In this document: positions 12,248 to 24,020 of the stretch, one piece after another
How the letters are laid out: each line of letters starts with the position of its first letter
How positions within the stretch are numbered: position 1 is the first letter of the stretch
Assembly: GCF_000764305.2 (NCBI RefSeq)
Contig: NW_025943819.1
Location: forward strand, 62,001-126,000
Reading direction: 5' to 3'
Source: Hyalella azteca
Taxonomy: Eukaryota; Arthropoda; Malacostraca; Amphipoda; Hyalellidae
Length of the DNA: 64,000 nt
Translations under genes and position numbers: made by a program
Notes under the pieces: generated by a model
The model's database searches: none
What the model was told of the DNA's origin: nothing
The model's input: only the letters and a program-made list of their open reading frames with translations

Positions 12248-12884
12248 GTACATTTTTATAAAACCTCCATAATTTTTGTGCGTTGTCAGATCGTCTGTAA
12301 ATCAAGCTTCAATTCCCTGTCGCTCTCAATTGTTATTGCTTTCGTTGCCATCGGTAATATCAGAAAATTTATTGTGAAATTTTAACATTTCAAGCTTGTC
12401 GAGTCGAAAACTGCACCCTCACATTCTATGATCTAAGTAATCCCTTTTTATATCTTCTTGCCTGTTGCCATTTATCTTATATAATTGATGGGTACTCAAC
12501 ATTTTCCATGTCATGATGAAGCAAAACCTATTGCCGTTAAAATAGTGACGGTCCTGTAACGGATTTACAAGCCTAAACGCGTTTTTACCGAACAATTCGC
12601 TTCTTATAATTTATTGTTTCGAAAGCAGACAAAACTGACCAGTCATGAAGTAAAAAATCCGTTATTTTATCATGACGAATTACGTGTGAGCTTTTCTGTT
12701 GCAGTGCGCCCGGAATTAAATACATCTTGCTCGCTCTTTGATTTCTGGCCTCACTGAGTTCACGAGTCTAAAATGCAGTAAATATCAACTTCTAATATTT
12801 ATTTCATGAATGCTGTTGAATTTTAGAATTTTCACTGCATAGCTAACATAAGTTTGACAGATTTTATATTTTATTAAAATTATT

Positions 12885-12990
12885 AAAACGAAGGCTGTTA
12901 AAGCCTTCTAAACTTATTAAACTTAAATTATCTAAACTAAACTATATAAACTTAAATTATCTAAACGAAGGCTATGAAAGCGTACTAACG
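12885..12990. repeat. Short direct repeat, AACGAAGGCT and AACTTAAATTATCTAAAC
   Basis: ACTTAAATTATCTAAAC and ACGAAGGCT each occur twice within 90 bp, indicating a local duplication. Confidence 0.6.
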
Positions 12991-13247
12991 ATGTGTTAAG
13001 AAGCACATCTATGTTATATGAGACAGCATCATCTATGAGACACATAATGAAACAAAATATATCTTTGAAACTTAAAATGTTGCGATTGCAAATCCAAACA
13101 AAAATGTGATTCATAGGACCGAGAAAACTGTGGAGATAATTATATGAGTTATTGTCTGGTCTTCAAAAAAAAAGACAAAAACATTCCCCTCGATGCTGCA
13201 GTTTCTTCTAGTTCAACCAGATATACTAATTTTGAATATTATTTACT

Positions 13248-13601
13248 CTATAGTTTCAGGAACATAACGATTATCTGTTCCAATTGACCAACTGGCCAAC
13301 AAAATACCTGCTTTGACATGCCAGTAAACTTGAGATAGCAACGTCCCATTGCTAGATTTGAGGTCAATTGAAACGTCTGTTTGCTAGGGCGTAGTCTCGA
13401 TCTACGACGGAAAACAACGAAGTCTACCCATTTCGTGTGGGAGAAACTGTTTTTTCCAATTACTTCCAAAGCATCGATTTGATCTGAAGATTTCTTCCAG
13501 CCCTGACCTGGTCGTACGATTTCTGCGGAAATCACACGTTCGTCGCCTACACATTTTGCTTTGGCGCGTCGCGTTCTGATAAAACCCTCCCCACCAGACA
13601 T
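13248..13601 (-). CDS. Unrecognised 117-codon open frame, doubtful
   Basis: It is an uninterrupted frame on the minus strand with mixed, coding-like amino acid use (IRTRRAKAKCVGDERVISAE near the start, FVVFRRRSRLRPSKQTFQLT in the middle) and no tandem repeat. No family recognised, no splice sites or poly(A) signal tied to it. Its ATG and first codons lie in what looks like the terminal repeat of a small inverted-repeat element (13588-13680). It could be a retro-copy fragment, a taxon-restricted gene or chance. Confidence 0.2.
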   Translation of the reverse strand: MSGGEGFIRTRRAKAKCVGDERVISAEIVRPGQGWKKSSDQIDALEVIGKNSFSHTKWVDFVVFRRRSRLRPSKQTFQLTSNLAMGRCYLKFTGMSKQVFCWPVGQLEQIIVMFLKL

Positions 13602-13680
13602 CTTACGCTAAATTCAAGTTTTTTTCATTTAATCGGCGTTAATAAAACGTTGTTTCAACGTCATTTGCCTGGGTGGGTCC
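13588..13680. mobile_element. Small inverted-repeat element B (MITE-like)
   Basis: CCCACCAGACATCTTACG at the left and ACGTTGTTTCAACGTCATTT then GCCTGGGTGGG at the right are roughly reverse complements. The same ends occur at 21388-21533. Internal ACGTTGTTTCAACGT is a near-palindrome typical of many small animal DNA elements. Confidence 0.45.
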
Positions 13681-16600
13681 CCACTCATGCGGAGACATCG
13701 TTATCGTAGGGTCGTCGAGATAAGTTTTAAGCAATACAATAAAAACTTTATTGTTCAATTTTTTGTTAGTCAGCTAATTATTAGTCGTGCTTTAATACAT
13801 TGAGAAAAATTCAGCGTATTCAAAATTCGTCATCAGTGCGGCAGAATGGGTCAAGTTTTTACCTCAACTGCTGTGTTTAATATTATTGCAATGATAGAGA
13901 GGAAACAGAAGATGGGATAAACGCTCCTCTAGAAGGTGGGCTTCGAAGAAATTATGTTGTATACTCATTAACATACTCTGCCCTTATGGTGGCTACAATT
14001 AAGTTCTGTGTGAATCCATGTCCTCTCTTACTGCTTCATTTTTTCGATTGGAATCATGAATTTAATAGGAGTGTCGGCTTTTTTCTTTGGTCCGCGTGAA
14101 CATTCAAAGTTTTGGTCGCATGGCCACGACGCATGAATAAGTCATACGCCGGTGGGGGCTTGGCGCTATAGTTTTTAACCATTACGCTGCTGGTTCTTAA
14201 ACATTACGTTACCTATAAAGAATAAACGTTAACTTTAAAGAATACGCTGCTGGGACTTACATAATAATTAGCTCTTAAATAATTAATAATGGTTCATAAA
14301 GAATACGTTGCAGGGACTTGGAAAATAAGTTGCTTTTAAATTATTAATTACTAGTTCTTAAAGAATACGTTGCTGGTTCCTACATCATACTCTGCTAATT
14401 GAAGAGGTAGTTTCCTGTATAAGGTGACTCCGACGCTCGTTTGCGTTTTAATAAGCAACTGTGTATGCAATTAAGAGATCTGAGGTGGCGGTGGGCGTTT
14501 ATGAGGATAAATTAAAATAATGTTAATGGGGCAAATTTGAATTCAAATGTATAAGAACCTTTCATTTTGCCGCCTTGAATGAACAACTCCACTTGAATTT
14601 TATTATCATCAAGACAATTGGAGACTTTTTTTACTAAGTAAGAGCCGGTTGAATGCTAAACATTGAGGTGAATACCGAAAAAAGGGCACGACAAAAACCG
14701 TTGTGTCACCTCTCTATCACTGGTGTTACGCAAGCACGTCTTAATTAACGCCATTCAACACTTCAACTTAATACCAGTCATGAGAATGCACAATTATCAA
14801 ATGGAGATAATTGAGCTCCGACAACTGCGTGTTTTTCTGCGTATCTTAACACGGAGTGACGTCACCTCAAGTTCCAAGAGATTGTTTTATTAAAATATAT
14901 TATTGTTTCATTCATTATATTTCATTTTTGCACATATACACAGGGAATGTATATGTGAAAATATATATTCAAAACCTGTTATGGTTCATTCTACCTTACA
15001 ATAGACACAGTAAGTGAGAACTAAGTATGCGCGTCTGTTACTTTGAACCTGTCACTAGGAGAAATGAGTGAGACTATGTCCAGATAACGGTTCATTTTTT
15101 TACATTGTGTGGGTAATCCTAACCCAGCTTGGCGCGATAAAAAAGGCGTATCATTGCTACGTCGGCGTTCTGCTCATACTGCGGGTAAGAAAGTGGACAC
15201 TGCTGTTATATATCATTTTGTCACTATTTGGACGATATGATACATCGATTCATGTGAATGACAGCATCGTTTGCGTGTTTCAATAGCACGTGTCGAGCGG
15301 TGCGCTGAACATACCCGTTTGTGTTCAAATACAAAAATAGTCGCTCAAGTTTGATTTGTGTTTACATTCACTTAAATAACGAAAAGTTGTGTGTTGCGTC
15401 GCAAACTTCACGTGTTCACCCCGGCATGTGATTTGCATTCGAAAATAACTAAGTACCTGCCGACGAGTAAAAATAATAATCAATGCATTATATAGTAGCT
15501 CGTTTGAATGCATTGTTTAATTAGATCTATTATAGCTGTGAACTTGGGGATAGTAAATCCAGTACCTTAACTTGCTATAGATGCTGATGCTACGAGATGG
15601 AGATGGTAGATCGTGCTGGACCTATCATATGCTGGTACATGCCATGCCTTTAAGCTACAATGCGTTGTCTCAAGTATATGCGTATACTGAACATCATATA
15701 TAATCACGGTATTCTATGTATGAAAACTTGACGCCTGGCTGATAATTTATACATTTAATATCCAGGTAAGATATTCTTAACTTTCCAGTCTCTGCCCCTG
15801 ACCGCTATATTATATATATCGAGGTTAGAAGTTAACCGGGCTGGAGGTTACAAATTCCTACTGTTAGAGCTGGGCAGTTCATCCTCAGTATAACAAATAG
15901 ACTCTGAACTCTTCTTGCAGCTGAACCCTCTTCGTGCAACATACATTATTCAGTTGTGTTAACAAATTATTTCGTTTAAAAATTTAATTCACAAGCAATA
16001 AATTTGTCCACAATTTTTTGTCTGAAATTATTCATTCCGCAATTTGTCGCTGCTTCACTTATATTATTTGTTTTGAATTTTCACGGAGCATCTCTTTAAT
16101 TAAATCTCACACGCATTTATAAGTTAGCAGCCCTAGGGAATAGCGAGTTTTTACAAGGGTTTGGCATAACCGCGCGGCGTGGGCAGAGAAATGTAATATT
16201 TTACGTCGCTCTCGCTCTCTCTTGAGCTGCCTTAGGCTTTCGAAATTCATCGCTAGAAATTTGCATTGATTATTGGCATGGTCAATTATGGTGTATTATA
16301 AGCTCAGGCTGTGCAGTCAGCGATGTATGTACAGCAAGGTGCAGGTGTCATGTTTATGACTGAGAACATGCCTCTGAAAATAAAATGTATGCAAAATCTC
16401 TGAAATAAATAATTGAACCCACAGTTGAAATCTTAACAAGTTTTCCGTATATTTTTTCATCAATCAGATTTGTTATACTAAGATATATCTTGCCTGTTAT
16501 CAAACAACGATTTTCTCTTGTATTTGTTCCAAATAATGGAGTTTCTATTGACAAAACATATATATATTTATATATTGGAATAGTTTTTATTTATATATAT

Positions 16601-16860
16601 ATGTCCTCCCTCACGCTGCTCGACCGAGTTTTGAATAATTTTGTTACTGCGAGGCGCTGGCGGCGCACGGCAGGCGTTCTGCTGCCACTTTCCCTGTCGG
16701 TGAAAACCAAGAGTTTGCCTGAGGCTCCTGAGGTGCATTATTGTTTTACGGTACAATGCAGCTTCTCAGGAGCCAACTATGCTTCTATATTGTACCACGT
16801 GTGGGGCATTTTAATCTACATATTATAAGGTTTCTTTGTAATAATGTACTCGGACAAGCG
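13681..16860. other. Non-coding stretch with a degenerate repeat and a small hairpin
   Basis: 14165-14400 has about 40-70-bp degenerate units containing AAAGAATACGTTGCTGG. 14931-14957 is an inverted repeat (CACATATAC with GTATATGTG). No gene found. Confidence 0.5.
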
Positions 16861-19800
16861 ATGACATGGGATTTTTTTCGCGCGATTCAAATTTGTTATA
16901 CATTAAATACAATTATAAAATATCTTGGATTGTGTACACATGTTCAATTCAGTACTTTTAAAAAGATTCAAATAATATAATCTGTTACTTCTATTAAATA
17001 AAAACGAACGAATTCAACTGTTGACACTAGCGCTCTCTCTTCTCCTGTATTGTCAAACGTTGTAATTTTCGCTCCATTAAAATGTTCTCGAGTGAGTTTT
17101 TCTCTTTTACGATTCTTTACGAAGTTCTACGAAGACGTGTTGATGCTCTTCTAAATTGAATTCATGGCTGTTAATTTCAAACCTGCATTTTATTGCACAC
17201 TAAAAATGCGCTCAGGTTTGGTCTGGAACTCGTTTTTCTCGAGTTTCGTTTTCCTCTGCCACGCCTCATTTTGTCTTCTCTCTGATATAGAAAAATTCAA
17301 TACTTTGAATATAAATTATTATTTGGCACCTGCAACGAAGCGACATTCCTTCCATACTAGTCGTTTAAGTTGTGAATCTTTTAATCGGAAAGGTTGATGA
17401 AAGTTTGATGGTCGTTTTTTTCTTTCGTACGATTTATAATCTATACATTAAAAAGTTTCTACTCAAACTTTTATAATTTTCGGGAAATTTTGCCGGAACA
17501 AAACTGATGCGACCACAACGAGCTCTGGGAATTATCAGTTATTATGTCGACTTTTTCTGTCGGCTGCCCGCGCGACCTTGCACTGAGCGGCAGCTCTGCG
17601 AACAGCCTTGAATTGTGACCCAGTGCAGGGCACAGCTTGTGCTGTGCACTGCGCATGACAGAACAGCTATCATAAAATTTTTCTTGTAGAATTCGTAAGC
17701 CACCGCCTCTTTTTTTTACTTTTTTTCGATCAAGAAAATTTTGAAACCGTTGTTAGGACTTAGTACGTTTCTTTAAACCGCTGGAATTCGTTTCAATATA
17801 AAGCGCTGATCTAGTTGATACATGGCTAGCACATTTTGTTAACGTCCGCTATGCAAGTGTGTTCAGGATGCCTGCCTGTACGCGGACATGTTCTCGTTCT
17901 CACGGCCACTCCCGAATTCACAGAGTTTAACGGACTCATGCGAGTTGTCCGTAACCCATCGTCCGGCGAGTTGTAGTTGGATTTCGTGACGTTACTTTTT
18001 TCGCTGTGGTTATCTTTCAAAACTGAAATTCTCCGCACGAAATCTATACAAACTTTTTTTACTCTGTGTTTTTGCTTTTAAATTTAAAAATATCTACCTG
18101 TTGGTAATACCCTAAATTATTTTCATAAAATAGCAAAAAAAGTCTATATGTCAACCCGCTTGAAGAACCCAGACGCTGTTCCGCTGGCTCTTGATCGCCC
18201 TAATTACTGGAGATTTTGAAGCGTGTAGCCCAGTTCCCAGGACCGAACCTTGTTTTGCAGGCAGCGATGATGCATCGCGCGATCTGAGCTCTTCTTCAGA
18301 CGCGCTAAGTGCCGATGATGAACGCGATGTTTTGCTGCTCGCTCCATGTGATACACTCTGATTATTCGATTCACTTTTGAATAAAATGCAATTGTGAGGT
18401 ATCATTCGCATCAATTTGAGATTAAATTCGAGAAAATTTATCGCGCTATTTTCATTGCTATAGTGTAACAACCACATCATTGTAATTGTAGGAAATTCAA
18501 GTAATTTAGACGAATTACTTATTAGCTAAAACTGTTCAAATATCATCAGTCCATATACTGCTTAATGAAACGAATAAGCACTATCCAAACATAATTAATT
18601 AAATTAGGCATTTGGTATGAGGTCACGAAACTATTTACTGAAAAAATTCAAAACTGCAAGTAATGCTTATTTTCCCGCCCTGTAGGTTTGAAAATCTAAT
18701 CTATGCTTGGTGTGAAAGTAAAGGAGTTTTTATTTATTGCTTGCCTTTACTTAGATCGAGGATCTATAAATCTCGTAGGCTTTCATGTTGCTTTCTTTTC
18801 CCTTTGGTTCTTTAAGTAAAAACAAAGAAATTTTTAAACGCGACAAGAATGTCACTTTAACGTTGTAAGAATAAAAAATACCAGTATTTTTCCTTCGTAA
18901 TTCTTCTTTCTTTTTTTAACAGTGTTTATTCTCAAGAATTTCATTTTTGCCTTTTCTATTGTACGACAATTCAGGCTTGCGTCCAATGCACCTCAAAGAA
19001 CCTGACTATTGCTGTATATCTAACGCCTGACAAGCCTATGTAAAGATCAGTATTGGCAACTCACTTTTAAATCGATGTCTTTGTTGTTGTAGATCCGACT
19101 GGCCTCTTCAAAAGATTGAACAGAAAAAGCTTCTTTGTTGAGATCGATTGGAAGTTTGTGCTCTGAATGCAAAAATGTGAATCCTGGGAGCTTACCTGGC
19201 CTGAGCTGGATCTGGCTGGGTTTACAAGATCAATTTATTTGTTTGTATCTGTTAAAATTGACTGAGAAATGAAAAAAGTCGCACTTTACTTAATATTTCT
19301 CGAATTTTCTGTATCTGATCCATGCATTCGCTGCGTGTGAATGTCGATGGAACCTTAACTAAGGAGATCGCTTCTAGTCGTTTCTTTTAGCATTGCTAGA
19401 ATGGCCGAATATAAATATTTTTTATTTGTCTCTGTGTAGGGAACAATTCAATCATGTTCCTTTTATAGAAATCAAATTAAGATATTCTGACTTCTAAATG
19501 AACATTGATATAATTTAGCGTGAAATTCACGCTTCACATTTTAGCGTTAAATTTACGCTTAGTATAATTTTGATATCAAAATAGTTGCATTGCTGAGCGC
19601 AACATGGTGCTCTCGTAGGTGCAGCATTGGCTCGTTGCTGAGCGCAACTTCGTGTTCTCGTAGCAACAGCAATGACCAGCACCACTGATCCCATTGTTAT
19701 CTGCCTGCTATCGAAGCCTCCTCAATAAACTCGAACACTACATGGCGATAAGGAGACTATAGACGCTCCTTAGCGCTGCTTCAACCTAAACCAGTTCCTG

Positions 19801-21385
19801 TATTTATGTATAGAATGTATGGTCTGTATATATGTATAGCATGTATTGTATGTGCACTCAGTCTGGTCCCCTAGACGGATAAAACCCACGCTTATGCAGG
19901 AGCAATTCTACCTCACGTTCTTTCAATTTATTCTTTATTTTCTATTTAGAAAAATAGGGCAAAAATTATGTCTACAGGCCTTGAAGTCTGTGTTTAACAT
20001 ATAGTGTTGCGAGTCAAGCTCTCTCCTGACAGTATCACTGGCACCACAATTTCATGGTATACTTTTAATTGCGTGATTTCAATTTTCCCTTACTTTAAAC
20101 CAATCATGCTTGACAATTACGTAGCCGAAACGAAAGCTTTGATAAAGTTTACTTAAAGTTAAAAGTTGATCATTTAATTTTTTTAGACGATAATCATTAC
20201 ATTTGTCGATCGAGACCACTTGAAACCTAAATTCATTCCAGCCCATCTTTGATACTGCCAAGACTGTAACAGGTTCCACAAAAAACATTACCTTTTTAAA
20301 CGTCAGCGCCTGAACTGCTCGCAATAAAGGTTTTTGACGGCGGCAATTTATAACACCTTGAATATCATGAGCGTTTATAATTTAGGCATGACCATTGATT
20401 GGATTAACATACTATGCAATCCTCTCGCTCGGCCTCACGGGGCCATGGAAAAAACGGACCTCCATTGATAACCCGTCGAAAAGGGGCGTGTACGCTATCA
20501 ATAAGCATAGACAAAGTAGCTCCCACTCACAGGCAATCTGCATATGATTTCCTAAATCCTACACAGACACGGAAGTGAGATCGTGACGTATGACCGGCCA
20601 TCCCTTATGGCAATCAATGGTCTTGAGCTGGAGATCAGGGCGAGGTTTGAATGCCTTATCCGTGGACATCGATGTAGGCCGAGCCTTCATGCCACCGAGC
20701 CTATCAATTTGTTGTTCTGGCGTCGGTCATGATCATCTACCCACACTCACTGCGTAAAATGCATAAATCGATGCGAATATCCCGTGTTGTCTGTTTAGAC
20801 AGACCACAATGTGTGGTCTGTCAGATGTAGGGCAGTTCAGCCCCGTTGTTATGGCACTTAAGGTGGTCTGATTATCAAGAAAATCTATTATCTATCTATT
20901 GGACGTTGGCTGTGCGAAGACATTGAAACTCGTACATCAAAACGAGGGTTGCGAATGCTAACGAATTTGCGTGTGGACATCTCTGTTAATCAAGAACCTT
21001 TTCAGAAATCTCCCAGCTTCGTTTGCTTATTAAATCAACAACCCTTCCCTTTATTTGATTAGTAAGCTTATCGCTTGCGTCGTATTGCTTTACAATTATC
21101 TTTGGCTTAATATGTTGTCGATTTTTGAGTAAATTACATAAATAAAATTTGTTCGCTCAGCTATGCTGCCCTACTTTGCATATTTTAGTCTCATTTGCAT
21201 ATTTTATTCACTTAAATGTACAGAAATAACTATTTAATCATCTTCACTTGTCCATCACATTAAGAAACATAACTAATTCATTCAACAGTTTATGATTTTG
21301 AAAATATCAACTTAGTTCTAGTGTTAGATACTGCAGACTCGTGTAGGGTTCTCGTACGAGAAATTATTCGAGGCTTGCAATGCCA
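16861..21385. other. Non-coding stretch
   Basis: Contains palindromes at 19528-19560 (AGCGTGAAATTCACGCT and a related one), a 55-bp direct repeat with GCTGAGCGCAAC at 19592-19665, and a region at 20420-20900 ending in a TCTATTATCTATCTATT tail that could be an old retroposon 3' end. No gene found. Confidence 0.45.
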
Positions 21386-21387
21386 AC

Positions 21388-21533
21388 CCACCAGGCATTT
21401 GACGTATAAATAACGTTAATAACGACGTATTACGTTAATAACGTTAATAACGACGTAACGTTAATATGACGTATTAATAATAATAACGTTTTCAGTGATA
21501 TTTACGTTGTTTCAACGTAATTTACCTGGTAGG
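21388..21533. mobile_element. Inverted-repeat element B (MITE-like), longer copy
   Basis: The left end CCCACCAGGCATTTGACGT and right end ACGTAATTTACCTGGTAGGT are imperfect reverse complements. The interior has several copies of ACGTTAATAACG, and ACGTTGTTTCAACGT sits near the right end. About 146 bp, non-coding. Confidence 0.6.
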
Positions 21534-23348
21534 TATTTACGAGACTAGTCCGTGGCGAACTCGTCGTGCTGCCACAGACGCTGATCAGGACCCTGCTGCC
21601 GCTACTGCGCTTGATTGATGAGCGCGAACTGTGAGTTTTGGGAATGGCTTCAAGTTTATTTGAGGCAGTCATTAGTGATGTTTGCCAGCTAATTGGATGT
21701 TAATTACAACTTGCATGATTTTCAAAATGATACATTGCATGTTGTACCTAAATCTCATTGGAATATATTTGTATTATTTTTTATTTTATCATTGGTTCAT
21801 GACTAGGCATACTTCACTAAAACTGTGTCTTTAATAATTTGATAGAAATCCAAAAAGAAAAGCACGTGTCATGAGGTACCTCACCATTTGCAGGAGGGTG
21901 TAACCAATTGAACGTAACCAGATCTTTAAATTAAAGAGGCATCAAACCGTATCGTCGCGGCAGGTTTTTGTCTTGGGAAGCTGCAGGTTTTGCTCTGCTT
22001 ACTCATAGCGATGACTTCGCTAATTCAGTGTCTTGTCAAATCAGTCCACCTGATAAAAATTAGTGATGGATGATTTATTTATATTGTATTTGTGTGATAA
22101 AATATATCATATGTTCAAATATATTTTAGTTTAAAAACAAATGCGCAGAAGTGATCAGTTAAATACACCGATTCATTCAAATAGTAATACGCATCGAATA
22201 GAACAGTTTCGGTAAAATTTTGATCGGGAAATTTCCATTTTGGATTATAATTTTTATTTAGTTAATTACTAACTAACTGTAAATTTGAAATTAATCTTAG
22301 AAAATAATTAACAAACTCTACAAGCGTTAAAATTCGCCAAAACTGTTTTTGCAGTTCATGATTTCGCCGAGATCAAATTTGATCTCGGATGGAATCCTTC
22401 GTTTTCTGGAAATTTTTCCTCGTGACAAGTAAGGGAGCTGATTTGCATCGAGTTATTGTTAACATTAAATAAAATTTATTAAAAATTGATTTTTTCATGA
22501 AATTTTGACCTTGTGAATATTTTTTTTTCTGGCATGTAATAAATTTTAATTTATCTGCTGCTGTTATATACTTAACGTTTTCATGTTATCACAGAACGCA
22601 TATTAGAGATCTCATCACAATTTCTCATTAAGGACTCGCATTAAGAGATCACATCGCAGCGTATATCACATTAAGACCCTCCCACTCTATACCCTTGAGA
22701 AAAAAACTCACCTCGCTTCCATAGGTCGCCGCACAATGTAGTATATAGTTTTATGGTATAGTAAACATTATCTTAGTATCTGTACATATTCGTATAGTAT
22801 ACAAGTATGTACATATAGTCTCCTGTATATGTCCAGACTCGTGCCGGCTCTTCTCGGTATCAGGACCATCGCGTCCAATACGGAGATAAGTTTTTCTTCC
22901 ATAGTCTTTTAAGAAGCCATTAGGCTCCGCTCAAATGAACCTTATTAAAAATCATAGAAGGTTTGCTATCGGCCAGTCAAAAAATTGTGATAAAATACTT
23001 TCTTTGCATTCAGTAAATGCTGCGAGATGTGCTTGCGATCGTCAAACAGTTTCTACGAGGTTTTCTGCAATTTGATAGGATCACAAGTTTTTTTTTTTTT
23101 GTGGAAATCCAAGGCAATCGATGATAAGGGATATTGAGGTATTTTATTCTCGTATTATTATACATTCACTACAATGAAGAGTTTTTAACTTAGCTCGTGC
23201 AGTCCTTAGTTAGAAAGTGAATAATATCTCACGTTTCCTTTAACGAATAACATTCCAAATGAATGTCACATGCTATAAGAGACTTCACAACTTAAGTGCA
23301 TACGCCACATGTTACCAAGAAAAGAAGAGTAACCTAGAGACTGTCTTT
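21534..23348. other. Non-coding AT-rich stretch
   Basis: No gene or clear array. A T12 run lies at about 23089-23100. Confidence 0.5.
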
Positions 23349-23635
23349 ATCAAGTTAGTTGTTAATGCACAATAGCTCCATATGATCAAGTTAGTTGTTA
23401 ATGCACTATAGCTCCATATGATCAAGTTAGTTGTTAATGCACTATAGCTCCATATGATCAAGTTAGTTGTTAATGCACTATAGCTCTATATGATCAAGTT
23501 AGTTTGTTAATGCACTATAGTTCCATATTATCAAGTTAGTTGTTAATGCACTATAGCTCCATATGATCAAGTTAGTTTGTTAATGCACTATAGCTCCATA
23601 TTGTCAAGCTAGTTAATGCACTATAGCTCCATATT
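23349..23635. repeat. 36-bp minisatellite, about 8 copies
   Basis: The unit GATCAAGTTAGTTGTTAATG then CACTATAGCTCCATAT has high identity between copies, with one-base insertions (TTTGTT) in two. Confidence 0.92.
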
Positions 23636-23755
23636 ATTCAATGGCATTCATTATCTTGAGTTCGCTCACCGTTCGTTAAGCCGGGCCCCTGCACCACACG
23701 ACTAAAACACTGTCATGCAAATGCGAATTTTTCGCCCGATGACATCATTGGCGAA

Positions 23756-24020
23756 TTCCTTCTTAGTTGGTCTAGGATTATGTGGGTGGGTTTTGTCGAA
23801 GGGAAAATAAAATCCTTCTCAATTGTTAAAGGATATGATAATGTGGGTAGATTATTTCGAAGGAAAAATAAAGCAATCTCATGTGGTCTAGTATTATGTA
23901 TGCGAGTGTTATAGAAGGAAACACAAAATCCTTATCAGCTGGTGTAGGATTATATATGTGATTAATTATATTTTTTATTTACATTACATGTGATGAATTT
24001 CATCGAAGGGGAAAGAAAAG
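23756..24020. repeat. Degenerate about 63-bp tandem repeat, about four copies
   Basis: Each unit has GGTCTAGGATTATGTGGGTG, then TCGAAGGGAAAATAAAATCC, with growing divergence to the right. It starts about 120 bp after the 36-bp array. Confidence 0.7.

Noticed and set aside
20420..20900. Possible non-LTR element 3' end with a TCTATC tail
   Set aside because: No coding remnant or second copy in the window; kept only as a remark.
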